Source of the DNA: Halomonas urmiana
GTDB lineage: Bacteria; Pseudomonadota; Gammaproteobacteria; Pseudomonadales; Halomonadaceae
Assembly: GCF_005780185.1 (NCBI RefSeq)
Contig: NZ_VBUI01000021.1
Coordinates: 1 to 64,000, forward strand
Direction: 5' to 3'
DNA length: 64,000 nt
How positions within the stretch are numbered: position 1 is the stretch's first letter; every line of letters begins with the position of its first letter. The notes below the pieces were generated by a model. It was not told the origin of the DNA. It made no database searches and was given only the letters and a program-made list of their open reading frames with translations. Position numbers and translations under genes: made by a program. Positions 51,352 through 59,876 of the stretch are shown here, piece by piece.

Positions 51352-51629
51352 CGGTCGAGTGGCTGTGGCTGGGCGTCGGCTTTCTGGGCCAGGCGCTGTT
51401 CTCCGCCCGCTTCCTGGTCCAGTGGCTGGCCAGCGAGCGCGCACGGCGCAGCATTGTGCCCCGGGCCTTCTGGTTCTTCAGCCTGGCCGGGGGGGTCACC
51501 CTGCTGGCCTACGCCCTCTACCGCCGTGATCCGGTGTTCATCGCCGGCCAGGGAGCGGGGCTGTTCATCTACGCGCGCAACCTGATGCTGATCCGCCGCG
51601 AGGTCCAGCTGCGCCGGGCCCGCCAGTGA
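51348..51629 (+). CDS. Small membrane protein with lipid A biosynthesis N-terminal (LAB_N) domain
   Basis: A 93-residue protein with three hydrophobic segments. WLWLGVGFLGQALFSARFLVQWLASERARRSIVPRAFWFFSLAGG matches the LAB_N domain. Its ATG overlaps the preceding stop (ATGA at 51348-51351), and the next gene overlaps its own stop. Proteins of this type accompany GT2/ArnT-like pairs and may act as flippase or scaffold for lipid-linked sugar. Confidence 0.9.
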   Translation: MTVEWLWLGVGFLGQALFSARFLVQWLASERARRSIVPRAFWFFSLAGGVTLLAYALYRRDPVFIAGQGAGLFIYARNLMLIRREVQLRRARQ

Positions 51630-53416
51630 TAAACCGCCACACCGACCGGATCCTTTGCATGCATCGTCCCGCCTATCTCCATCACCTGCCCTCGCTGCAC
51701 TGGCTCTGGCTGCTGGCACTGGCCGCGCTGTTCCTGAGCGTCGGGATGGGCATGCGTGATCCCTGGCCCGCCGACGAGCCGCGCTTCGCCCTGAACGCCC
51801 TGGAGATGCTGAAGACGGGGCAGTTCTGGATTCCCCACCGGGCCGGCGAGCCCTATCCCGACAAGCCGCCGATCTTCATGTGGGCCACGGCCGCCTCGAT
51901 CCAGCTGAGCGGCTCGGTGCGTCTGGGCTTCCTGCTGCCCTCCTTGCTGGGCGCGCTGGGCACCCTGGCCCTGGTCATGGACCTGACTCGCCGGCTGCAC
52001 GGCCGCCGGGTGGCGCTGCTCGCCGGCCTGGCCCTGCTGTCGAGCTTCCAGTTCGGGCTGCAGGCGCGCACCGCCCAGATCGACATGCTGGTCACCTTCT
52101 TCGTCATGCTGGGCACCTACGGCCTGCTACGCCATGCCCTGCTGGGGCCCGCCCGTCGCTGGTGGTTCATCGGCTGCGCCGGCATGGGACTCGGCATCCT
52201 TACCAAGGGAGTAGGCTTCCTGCCGCTGCTGATGCTGCCCCTCTGGACCCTGCTGGCCTGGCGACGGCAGGCGGTGCCCCTGGCGTGGCGCGACCTGGGG
52301 CTCGGCATTGCCGTGATCCTCGGCGTCGTCGCGCTCTGGGTGGTGCCCATGGCTCTCTACACCACCTTCTCCGACGACCCCGCCTTGGCGGCCTATCGCG
52401 ACAACATCCTGTTCAAGCAGACCGGCGAGCGCTACGCCGATGCCTGGCACCACGTGAAGCCCTGGTACTACTACCTCCTCGAGGTAATCCCCTGGGCCTG
52501 GCTGCCCCTGGTGCTGGCCCTGCCCTGGCTGGTGCCCGCCTGGTGGCATCGTGCCCGGCGCCTCGATGCGCGGGTCCTGCTGCCGCTCGGCGGCCTGGTG
52601 CTGGTGATCGTCTTCTTCTCGTTCTCTCCCGGCAAGCGCGGCGTCTACCTGCTGCCGACCCTGCCGCTGCTGGTGCTGGCCTCGGCGCCGATGCTGGCGG
52701 GCCTGCTGAGCCGCCCGCGGCTCCACTGGCTGGGGGCCAGCGTGCTGGCCCTGTTCGGCATCGTGTTCCTCGCCGCCGGCGTGCTCGGCGCCCTGGGGCT
52801 GCCGCCCCTGGCCCGGCTGGCGAAGCATCACGGGGTCGTCCCCTGGGCCTGGTGGAGCCTACTCGGGCTCGTCGCCTTCGGACTGCTGGCCTGGGGGCGG
52901 CCGCGGCATGGCCTGCTGGCGCTGGCCGGCTGGCTGGCGGTGTTCTGGCTGAGTTGGTCGACCTGGGGGTACCAGCTGATGGACCCGGCGCGCTCCCCCC
53001 GCGATCTGATGGCCGAGATCGTGGCCCAGACCGGCCCGACGGCCTGGCTGGCCATGCCCGACTTCGACGAGGAGTTCGTGCTCCAGGCCCGTCAGCCGAT
53101 GGTGCAGTTCGGCTACCACACGCCGGATGACGACCAGTTCCGTCGCGCCTTCGCCTGGCTGCAAGAGGCCCCCGGCGAGCGATGGATGCTGATGCCCCAG
53201 CATCGCGATGGCGAGATCGCCTGCGCGGACCTGACACGCGCCCGGGATCTCGGCGTGCAGAACAGCGAGGCCTGGTGGCTGATCCCGGGCAGCGCCTTCG
53301 GCGCCTGCCGGGGGGACCGCGAGGCCGCCCCGCTCTATATCGCCCCGACGACCCTCGCCGGCAACGAGACCGCAAGCGCCGAGCTCCACGACACACGACA
53401 TCAGAGCCGGCCCTAG
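51626..53416 (+). CDS. ArnT-like lipid-linked glycosyltransferase (GT-C fold)
   Basis: A protein of up to 596 residues with a dozen membrane segments. The periplasmic first loop has MRDPWPADEPRFALNALEMLKTGQFWIPHRAGEPYPDKPPIFMWATA, the catalytic DEPR motif of ArnT/PMT-type transferases. It should move a sugar from undecaprenyl phosphate to lipid A or another envelope acceptor. The upstream start is GTG at 51626, in a GTGA overlap with the previous stop; ATG at 51659 is an alternative. It ends sharing CTAG with the convergent LysR gene (4-nt overlap). Confidence 0.9.
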   Translation: MINRHTDRILCMHRPAYLHHLPSLHWLWLLALAALFLSVGMGMRDPWPADEPRFALNALEMLKTGQFWIPHRAGEPYPDKPPIFMWATAASIQLSGSVRLGFLLPSLLGALGTLALVMDLTRRLHGRRVALLAGLALLSSFQFGLQARTAQIDMLVTFFVMLGTYGLLRHALLGPARRWWFIGCAGMGLGILTKGVGFLPLLMLPLWTLLAWRRQAVPLAWRDLGLGIAVILGVVALWVVPMALYTTFSDDPALAAYRDNILFKQTGERYADAWHHVKPWYYYLLEVIPWAWLPLVLALPWLVPAWWHRARRLDARVLLPLGGLVLVIVFFSFSPGKRGVYLLPTLPLLVLASAPMLAGLLSRPRLHWLGASVLALFGIVFLAAGVLGALGLPPLARLAKHHGVVPWAWWSLLGLVAFGLLAWGRPRHGLLALAGWLAVFWLSWSTWGYQLMDPARSPRDLMAEIVAQTGPTAWLAMPDFDEEFVLQARQPMVQFGYHTPDDDQFRRAFAWLQEAPGERWMLMPQHRDGEIACADLTRARDLGVQNSEAWWLIPGSAFGACRGDREAAPLYIAPTTLAGNETASAELHDTRHQSRP

Positions 53417-54291
53417 GCGGCCTCCTCGTCGAGGCTTGCCACCAGCCACTCCCACAGCCGTACGGTGTCGGAGCGTGCCTCGCCCCGCGTCGGCCTGACC
53501 AGCCAGAAGCGCTCCGCGGTGGGCAGCGCCAGTGAAAGCGGCGCCACCAAGTCACCGCGGCCTTCGGCGAGGCGTTGGTGCGTCAGCGCCACCCCGGCGC
53601 CCTGAGCGGCCAGGGCCAGGGTCATCACCTGGCTGTCGCAGGTGAGTGCGGCACAGCGCGACTCGAGGCCGGCCGGGCCGAACCGCTCCAGCCAGCTCGG
53701 CCAGCCCGCGGCGAAGCCCACCGCGTGCAGCAGGGTGTGGCCGGCCAGATCCGTCGGCGCGCGGATCGCCTGAGCGAGCGAGGGCGCGCAGACCGGCAGC
53801 ATGGCATCGTCTCCCAGCGAGACCGCCTCCATCCCCGGCCAGTCGCCGCGGCCATAGCGAATCTCGATATCCGCGCCTTCGGGACCGAAGTCGTCCGGCC
53901 ACAGGGCGCTCACCAGCCGCAGGGCAATATCGGGGCAGTCGCGCTGGAAAGCCGGCAGTCGGAGCGCCAGCCAATTCTGCTGAATCACCGGAGTGGTGCG
54001 CAGCGTCACCGGCGCCTCAGAGGCGCCACCGAAGACCTCATCGGTCCCCTCGACCAGGCGCGTGAAGGCGTCTTGCAGGCACGGCAGCCAGGCCTGCCCC
54101 GCCGGGGTCAAGCCGAGGCTGCGCGGATGACGCACGAAGAGCTTCTGGCCCAGGCGATCCTCGAGCAGGCGCACGCGCTGGCTGATCGCCGCCTGGGTCA
54201 CGCCGAGCTCCTGACCGGCGGCGGTGAAGCTCAGGGTGCGTGCCGCCGTCTCGAAGGCCTGCAGCCACGGCAGGGGAGGAAGGCGGCTCAT
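53413..54291 (-). CDS. LysR-family regulator, GcvA-like
   Basis: A 292-residue LysR protein of the GcvA-like group. LPPLPWLQAFETAARTLSFTAAGQELGVTQAAISQRVRLLEDRLGQKLFVRHPRSLGLTPAG is the HTH domain, and a periplasmic-binding-like effector domain follows. It is divergent from the gamma-butyrobetaine-hydroxylase-like gene with 107 nt between the starts, and is its likely regulator. The start at 54291 matches the family N-terminus; an in-frame ATG at 54306 adds five residues, and neither has a clear Shine-Dalgarno. Confidence 0.9.
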   Translation of the reverse strand: MSRLPPLPWLQAFETAARTLSFTAAGQELGVTQAAISQRVRLLEDRLGQKLFVRHPRSLGLTPAGQAWLPCLQDAFTRLVEGTDEVFGGASEAPVTLRTTPVIQQNWLALRLPAFQRDCPDIALRLVSALWPDDFGPEGADIEIRYGRGDWPGMEAVSLGDDAMLPVCAPSLAQAIRAPTDLAGHTLLHAVGFAAGWPSWLERFGPAGLESRCAALTCDSQVMTLALAAQGAGVALTHQRLAEGRGDLVAPLSLALPTAERFWLVRPTRGEARSDTVRLWEWLVASLDEEAA

Positions 54292-54296
54292 GAATA

Positions 54297-54311
54297 AGCT
54301 TGGCATAAGCT
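54297..54311. promoter_or_regulatory. Candidate LysR box between the LysR and oxygenase genes
   Basis: AGCTTGGCATAAGCT is an inverted repeat with 5-nt arms and a 5-nt spacer, just upstream of the LysR start, in the divergent gap. The TAAGCT unit also repeats directly (54296 and 54306). Confidence 0.45.
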
Positions 54312-54398
54312 GAATAGGGTCATAGGGGCCAGATTAATCGTTTGTCGGTACCCCGACCAGTCTTCACCATGAGCGCATTCTTAAGGGAGGAGCCGATC

Positions 54399-55571
54399 AT
54401 GACCGATACGCCGATCACCGACGCACGCACCGTGCAGCCCATGGGCGAACTGTCCCCGCACACCGAAGGGCCGCCGCTCATCGAGGCCACGGATGCCGGA
54501 CGACAGCTGGCCCTGCGCTGGAGCAACGGCAACCAGGCCCGGTTTCCGCTGACCTGGCTGCGCGACCACTGCGCCTGCGCCGAGTGCCGCCACCCGATGA
54601 CCCGGGAACGCCTCTACATGGCCCTGGAAGTGCCGGAACAAGCACCGGCCATGCGCCTCGAGGACGGCAACCTCATCCTGACCTGGGCCGATGGCCACGT
54701 CAGCCGCTTCGATGCCGTCTGGCTGCATCAGCGCCGCCCGGGCCAGACGCGCGACGATGCCGTGCCGTCTCGCCGCCCCTGGGCCCAGGACTACCGCCCG
54801 ACCCGCGTCGCTCACGCCGACTTCATGGCCGGCACCGCAGGTGAGCGTGCCTGGCTCACCGCCCTGCTGCGCGATGGCCTGGTGCTGCTCGAGAACGGTC
54901 CGCTGGCCGACGAGGAAGTCCGCCGCCTGGCGGGCCGCATCGGGCCGCTGCGCGCCACCAACTTCGGTGCCCGCTTCGACGTGAAGTCCAAGCCCAACCC
55001 GAACAATGCCGCCTACACGGCCATTGGCCTGGCGCTGCACACCGACCTGCCCAACTGGCGCAACCCGCCGGATATCCAGCTGCTCTACTGCCTGGAGAAC
55101 GACGCCGAGGGTGGCGAATCCACCTTCTTCGACGGCTTCGCCGCCGCCGAGGCCCTGCGTCGCCAGAACCCGGAAGCGTTCCGTCGGCTCAGCGAGACCG
55201 AGATCGACTTCCGCTTCCAGGATGAAGAGCATGACTTGGTGTGGACCGCGCCGCTGCTGTCCCTCGACGAGCAGGGCCAGGTCATCGAGGTGCGACTCAA
55301 CAACTGGATCCGCGACACCCTGCGCCTCCCCCTCGAAGAGATCGATGCCTGGTACGACGCCTACCGCGCGTTCTGGGCGCTGGCACAGGATCCCCGGAAC
55401 CGACTCGAGTTCTCCCTGGCCCCGGGCGAGATGGTCGCCTTCGACAACCGCCGGGTGCTGCACGGCCGCCGCGCCTTCGACCCGAGCACCGGCCGGCGCC
55501 ACCTGCAGGGCACCTACCTCGACCTCGACATGTGCGAGTCCCGCCTGCGGGTGCTGGCGCGCCGGGGCTGA
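54399..55571 (+). CDS. Gamma-butyrobetaine hydroxylase-like Fe(II)/2-oxoglutarate dioxygenase
   Basis: A 390-residue TauD/TfdA-type dioxygenase of the BBOX group. The N-terminal domain carries a zinc site, WLRDHCACAECRHP. The catalytic domain has the iron ligands H and D in IGLALHTDLPNW and the distal H in VLHGRRAFD, plus RRHLQGTYLD for 2-oxoglutarate. It probably hydroxylates gamma-butyrobetaine to L-carnitine or acts on a similar trimethylamino compound, which would be useful to a halophile as a route to carnitine or betaine. AAGGGAGGAG precedes the ATG at 54399. A trimethyllysine oxygenase function is the alternative. Confidence 0.87.
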   Translation: MTDTPITDARTVQPMGELSPHTEGPPLIEATDAGRQLALRWSNGNQARFPLTWLRDHCACAECRHPMTRERLYMALEVPEQAPAMRLEDGNLILTWADGHVSRFDAVWLHQRRPGQTRDDAVPSRRPWAQDYRPTRVAHADFMAGTAGERAWLTALLRDGLVLLENGPLADEEVRRLAGRIGPLRATNFGARFDVKSKPNPNNAAYTAIGLALHTDLPNWRNPPDIQLLYCLENDAEGGESTFFDGFAAAEALRRQNPEAFRRLSETEIDFRFQDEEHDLVWTAPLLSLDEQGQVIEVRLNNWIRDTLRLPLEEIDAWYDAYRAFWALAQDPRNRLEFSLAPGEMVAFDNRRVLHGRRAFDPSTGRRHLQGTYLDLDMCESRLRVLARRG

Positions 55572-55589
55572 GACGGCGCCGGGAGGGGT

Positions 55590-55607
55590 GCGGCGGCACG
55601 CCGCCGC
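55590..55607 (+). terminator. Hairpin after the dioxygenase gene
   Basis: GCGGCGGC/GCCGCCGC (55590-55597/55600-55607) followed by TTT lies 18 nt past the stop. The stem is short but GC-only. Confidence 0.55.
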
Positions 55608-55652
55608 TTTGGCCGCCGCGCCCGCTGACGTATGCTTGGGGCCTCCTGCCCC

Positions 55653-56348
55653 ATGGATACGCGCGACATGAGCCACCGCCTCGTCCTCGTCACCGGCCTG
55701 CTGGCCGCCCTCCTGGCCCTGGGCCTGCTCTGGCAGTGGCTCGCCATGCGCGACCTGCTGACGGTGGAGACCCTGATGACGCTGGTGACGGGAGCGGTGG
55801 CCTGGCGCGACGCCCCCTGGGCGGTCGCGGTGGTGATGGCGATCTACGCCGGTGCCTCGCTGGTGATGTTCCCGCTCAGCCTGCTGGTGGCGCTGACCGG
55901 CCTGATGTTCGGGCCCTGGTGGGGATTTGCCTACGCCCTGGCCGGCACCCTGACCGCATCAATACTGACCTGGTGGGTCGGGCGCCGGCTGGGCCGCGAG
56001 GCGCTGATGCGCCACGGCGGCCGGCGCCTCAAGGGCCTCTCGCGCTACCTTTCGGGGCGCGGCATCCGCACCATGACGCTGGTCAACCTGCTGCCGCTGG
56101 CCCCCTTCACCCTGACCAACATGATGGCCGGCGCCTTCCGCCTGCGCTTTCGCGACTACATGATCGGCTCGCTGCTGGGCATCGCCCCGGGGCTCGCCGG
56201 CGTCACCCTGCTGGGCAGCCAGCTGGGCCAGCTGGCCACCGCCGAGAGCCGCGGCGAGCTTTACTGGGCGATCGGCGGCCTGCTGGTCGGGGTGGCCCTG
56301 CTGGTCGGGCTGAAGCGCTGGTCGGAGCGGCGCCGTCGCGCCCGCTGA
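55653..56348 (+). CDS. VTT-domain (TVP38/TMEM64) membrane protein
   Basis: A protein of about 231 residues with five or six membrane segments. VMAIYAGASLVMFPLSLLVALTGLMFGPWWGFAYALAGTLTASILTWWVGRRLG and MTLVNLLPLAPFTLTNMMAGAFRLRFRDYMIGSLLGIAPG carry the reentrant-loop motifs of the DedA/VTT superfamily (F/Y-xxx-R and G-xxxP patterns). Members help move or scramble phospholipid carriers. The start is uncertain (55653 or 55668), with no good Shine-Dalgarno at either. It is convergent with a glycosyltransferase gene 6 nt away. Confidence 0.85.
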   Translation: MDTRDMSHRLVLVTGLLAALLALGLLWQWLAMRDLLTVETLMTLVTGAVAWRDAPWAVAVVMAIYAGASLVMFPLSLLVALTGLMFGPWWGFAYALAGTLTASILTWWVGRRLGREALMRHGGRRLKGLSRYLSGRGIRTMTLVNLLPLAPFTLTNMMAGAFRLRFRDYMIGSLLGIAPGLAGVTLLGSQLGQLATAESRGELYWAIGGLLVGVALLVGLKRWSERRRRAR

Positions 56349-56354
56349 AGCGCG

Positions 56355-57683
56355 CTACTCCCGCGGCGCTTCGGTCTCGTCCTCCTCGCGGTGGCCGGGC
56401 CACCAGGCGGGACGCTCCTGCTCCCACTCCTCCTGCACCAGGTGGCGCAGCAGGCGGCCGCGATGGCGCAGTATCTGCCACTCGGCGCCCAGCCGATGGC
56501 GGATCCGCTCCCAGCCCCCCTCGTCGGCGTGGGTGAAGGGCCCGCCCCGGGCGACGGCGTGGCGATAGACGGCCAGGCAGCGCGCGGCGCAGCGCGCCTC
56601 GTCATAGCCATCGGCCGTCTCCAGGGCCGCCTCGGCCAGCGGCGCCCGCGCCTCATGAACGGCCAGCGCGGCGAGCGCCTCGGCCATGAGATCGAGGTCG
56701 TCCCCCGGGATCAGCCGCCCGTTGCGGCCCTCGACCACCACCTCGCGCACCCCCGGGGCGGCGACGGCCACCACCGGCAAGCCGGCCGCCATGGCCTCGG
56801 CCACCACCATGCCCTGGGTCTCGCTATGGGAGGCGAAGGCGAAGACGTCCATGGCATGGTAGGCATCGATCAGGGGCTGCCCCTGGAGGCGGCCGGTGAA
56901 GTGCAGCCGGTCCGCCACGCCCTGCGCCTCGGCCACTGTCTGGATATCGCCTCGGGCCTCGCCCTCGCCCACCACCAGGAAGTGGGCCTCGGGCCGAGCG
57001 ACCAGCGCCGCGGCTACCGCCTCGGTCAGGAACGCCAGGTTCTTCTCCAGCGCCAGCCGGCCTAGGTGGCCGATCACGTAGGCCCCGTCGGGAATGCCCA
57101 GGCGAGCGCGCCACTCCCGGCCATCGCCGAGGGCGAAGCGCGCGGTGTCCACGCCGCTCGGCACCACGCTGATGGCGGGATTGGCCTCCCGTCGCAGCAG
57201 CAGGCCGCGGATGCTCTCGCTGGGCGCGATCACCTCGTCGCACAGCCAGGTGTACTGGGTAGCCAGGGCCACCGCGAAGCGTTGCATGCGCGGCGAGTCG
57301 CCGGGCACGTAGTGGGTGTAGTGCTCGTAGAGGGTGTGGTGGGTGAAGATCAGCGGCAGGCCGTAGGTCTCGGCCGCCCGGGCGGCAGTATCGCCCAGCA
57401 GGAAGGGGTGATGGGCATGGACGATGTCCGGCTCGAAGGCCTCGATCGCCTCGTGGAGCTGGCCAGGGATCGGCACCGGCAGCGAGAAGTCGCTGCCGTT
57501 GAAGTGCTGCATGGCCGCCACCCGCACCACGTCGCCCTCCTCGGCAGGCTGCCCCTCCAGGCGCGGCGCCACCACCAGCACCCGGTGGCCGGCGACCTGC
57601 AGCTGGCGCTTGAGCCGCTGAACCGACTCGCTGACCCCGCCGACGATGGGCAGGTAGGTGTTGGTGAACATCAGCACATTCAC
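56355..57683 (-). CDS. Family 4 glycosyltransferase
   Basis: A 442-residue GT4 enzyme. The acceptor domain starts MNVLMFTNTYLPIVGGVSESVQRLKRQL; IVHAHHPFLLGDTAARAAETYGLPLIFTHHTLYEHY follows. The donor site is ASHSETQGMVVAEAMAAGLPVVAVAAPGVREVV, with the EX7E motif. The profile is close to the 1,2-diacylglycerol 3-glucosyltransferase type, so a glycolipid product is possible. A 60-residue charged C-terminal tail is extra. Its ATG overlaps the stop of the LysR gene upstream (ATGA at 57683-57680). Confidence 0.88.
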   Translation of the reverse strand: MNVLMFTNTYLPIVGGVSESVQRLKRQLQVAGHRVLVVAPRLEGQPAEEGDVVRVAAMQHFNGSDFSLPVPIPGQLHEAIEAFEPDIVHAHHPFLLGDTAARAAETYGLPLIFTHHTLYEHYTHYVPGDSPRMQRFAVALATQYTWLCDEVIAPSESIRGLLLRREANPAISVVPSGVDTARFALGDGREWRARLGIPDGAYVIGHLGRLALEKNLAFLTEAVAAALVARPEAHFLVVGEGEARGDIQTVAEAQGVADRLHFTGRLQGQPLIDAYHAMDVFAFASHSETQGMVVAEAMAAGLPVVAVAAPGVREVVVEGRNGRLIPGDDLDLMAEALAALAVHEARAPLAEAALETADGYDEARCAARCLAVYRHAVARGGPFTHADEGGWERIRHRLGAEWQILRHRGRLLRHLVQEEWEQERPAWWPGHREEDETEAPRE

Positions 57684-58630
57684 GGGGACGTCTCTCCACG
57701 GATCGCAGTGGCGTCATTCTGCCGGGGTGGCACGCGACTGGCCATCTCCTGTTCAAGATAGGCGACGAAGGACCGTAGGCGAGTGGGAACGTGACGGCGC
57801 TGTCGGTAGACCGCATGGAAGTCGGCGCGAACGCCCTGCCAGTCGGGCAGCAGCTCGACCAGTCGCCCCTGCCGGAGAGGCTCGTGCACGTCCCACCAGG
57901 AACGCAGGGCGATGCCGTGGCCGTCCAGGGCGAACCGCATGATCGTCTCCCCGTCGTTGCTGGCCGGCGCCCCGCCCACCTTCACCGCCTGCTCCACCGC
58001 GGGGGCGTCGCGCCGCTGGAAGCGCCAGACGGCGAAGTCGCTGTCGTTCTCGCGCAGCAGCAGACAGGGCAGCAAGGCCAGGTCGGCCGGTGTGCGCAGG
58101 GGCGGCAGGGTCGCCGCCCGCGCGGGCGCGGCGCAGAGCACCCGCCGGTTGGCGAGGATCCGCCGGGCCACCAGGCGGGAGTCCGGCGGCTCACCCACCC
58201 GGATGCCGATGTCGAAGGCCTGGTCGCCGAGGCTCAGCGGGAAGCCGGAGAGCTCCAGCGTCGCCTCGATGCCGGGATGCTCACGGCAGAAGGCCGAGAG
58301 CAGCGGGGCCACGTGGCGGCGGCCGAAGCCGAAGGTGGCATTGACCCGCAGCGGACCGGAGAGCTCGGCGCGATGCTCGCCGAGGGACTCCTCGAGCTCG
58401 CTGAGCTCCTCGAGGATCATCCCCCCGCGGGCGAGGTAGCGCTCCCCCTCGGCGGTCAGGGCCAGGCGGCGGGTGGTGCGGCTGGCGAGCTCCACGCCCA
58501 GCCGCGCCTCCAGCTGCTTGAGGCGCTTGCTTACCGCCGACAGCGAGAGCCCGAGCTCCCGGGCCGTGGCCGTGAGGCTGCCGGCATGGGCCAGGCGCCG
58601 GAAGAAGGCCAGGTCATCGAGGGGCGACAT
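57680..58630 (-). CDS. LysR-family regulator, DmlR-like
   Basis: A 316-residue LysR protein. The HTH is LDDLAFFRRLAHAGSLTATARELGLSLSAVSKRLKQLEARLGVELASRTTRRLALTAEG, typical of the AaeR/DmlR group. The effector domain follows. It is divergent from the tartrate/D-malate dehydrogenase gene, the same arrangement as E. coli dmlR-dmlA, so it is probably its activator. GGAG lies 7 nt before the ATG at 58630; a start 18 nt earlier would include that site. Confidence 0.88.
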   Translation of the reverse strand: MSPLDDLAFFRRLAHAGSLTATARELGLSLSAVSKRLKQLEARLGVELASRTTRRLALTAEGERYLARGGMILEELSELEESLGEHRAELSGPLRVNATFGFGRRHVAPLLSAFCREHPGIEATLELSGFPLSLGDQAFDIGIRVGEPPDSRLVARRILANRRVLCAAPARAATLPPLRTPADLALLPCLLLRENDSDFAVWRFQRRDAPAVEQAVKVGGAPASNDGETIMRFALDGHGIALRSWWDVHEPLRQGRLVELLPDWQGVRADFHAVYRQRRHVPTRLRSFVAYLEQEMASRVPPRQNDATAIRGETSP

Positions 58631-58647
58631 GCGACTCTCCACTCTCA

Positions 58648-58664
58648 TTCAACAATACGTTGAA
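58648..58664. promoter_or_regulatory. LysR operator TTCAAC-N5-GTTGAA
   Basis: TTCAACAATACGTTGAA is a perfect inverted repeat with the T-N11-A core expected for LysR proteins. It lies 17 nt upstream of the LysR start and about 75 nt upstream of the dehydrogenase start. Confidence 0.72.
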
Positions 58665-58739
58665 GGATACCGCGATTATCTTTCCTCCGTGCAGGACTAG
58701 ACTCGCAGGCACGACCCATGCACCCGCAGGAGGAATACC

Positions 58740-59813
58740 ATGACCCATCGCATCGCCGTCATTCCCGGCGACGGCATCGGCAAGGAGGTGATGCCCGAGG
58801 GGCTGCGCGCCCTCGAGGCCGCCGCCAGGCGCTTCGGCATCGACCTCGCCCTCGAGCACTTCGACTTCGCCAGCTGCGACTATTACGCCGCGCATGGCCA
58901 GATGCTGCCCGACGACTGGTTCGAGCAGCTCAAGGACGCCGATGCCATCTTCTACGGTGCCGTGGGCTGGCCGGAGACGGTCCCCGACCACATCTCCCTG
59001 TGGGGCTCGCTGCTGCAGTTCCGTCGACGCTTCGACCAGTACGTCAACCTGCGCCCCTGCAAGCTGCTGCCCGGCGTGAAGAGCCCGCTGGCAGATCGCA
59101 AACCCGGCGATATCGACTTCTACGTGGTTCGCGAGAATACCGAGGGCGAGTATTCCAGCGTCGGCGGCAAGATGTTCGAGGGTACCGATCGCGAGGTGGT
59201 GATCCAGGAGACCGTGATGACCCGCACCGGCGTCGACCGGGTGCTGAAGTACGCCTTCGACCTCGCCCAGACCCGCCCGCGCCGGAAACTCACCTCGGCC
59301 ACCAAGTCCAACGGCATCGCCATCACCATGCCCTGGTGGGACGAGCGCGTGAAGGCCATGGGCGTGCACTACCCCGAGGTCTCGGTGGACCAGTTCCACA
59401 TCGACATCCTGACGGCCAACTTCGTGATGCACCCCGACTGGTTCGACGTGGTGGTGGCCAGCAACCTGTTCGGCGACATCCTCTCCGACCTGGGCCCGGC
59501 CTGCACCGGCACGATCGGCGTGGCGCCCTCGGCCAACATCAACCCGGACGGCACCTTCCCGAGCCTCTTCGAACCAGTGCACGGCAGCGCCCCGGACATC
59601 GCCGGGCGCGGCATCGCCAACCCCATCGGTCAGATCTGGTCGGCCGCCATGATGCTCGAGCACCTGGGCCACCAGGATGCCGGACAGGCCATCGTCGACG
59701 CCTTCGAGGCGGTGCTCAGCGAGGGTGACCCCACGGTGCTGACGCCAGACGTGGGCGGCCACGGCACCACCGAGACCCTCGGCCGCGCCATCGCCGCGCG
59801 CATCGCCGGCTGA
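58740..59813 (+). CDS. Tartrate dehydrogenase / D-malate dehydrogenase (decarboxylating)
   Basis: A 357-residue beta-decarboxylating dehydrogenase of the isocitrate/isopropylmalate family. The start is RIAVIPGDGIGKEVMPEGLRAL; LWGSLLQFRRRFDQYVNLRPCKLLPG carries the substrate arginines; VVRENTEGEYSS, TKSNGIAITMPWWDE (catalytic K) and ASNLFGDILSDLGPACTG (metal aspartates) follow. The sequence pattern fits TtuC/DmlA, which act on tartrate and D-malate with NAD+, rather than LeuB. AGGAGG precedes the ATG. The divergent LysR gene supports DmlA-type regulation. Tartrate use would also feed glycerate and connect to the glycerate kinase at 119-1459. Confidence 0.92.
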   Translation: MTHRIAVIPGDGIGKEVMPEGLRALEAAARRFGIDLALEHFDFASCDYYAAHGQMLPDDWFEQLKDADAIFYGAVGWPETVPDHISLWGSLLQFRRRFDQYVNLRPCKLLPGVKSPLADRKPGDIDFYVVRENTEGEYSSVGGKMFEGTDREVVIQETVMTRTGVDRVLKYAFDLAQTRPRRKLTSATKSNGIAITMPWWDERVKAMGVHYPEVSVDQFHIDILTANFVMHPDWFDVVVASNLFGDILSDLGPACTGTIGVAPSANINPDGTFPSLFEPVHGSAPDIAGRGIANPIGQIWSAAMMLEHLGHQDAGQAIVDAFEAVLSEGDPTVLTPDVGGHGTTETLGRAIAARIAG

Positions 59814-59876
59814 CCCCCGACGCTGGCCGCGGCGAGCCGGCCGGCGCGGCCTGATCGCCCTCGCCCGGCCGAGGCC

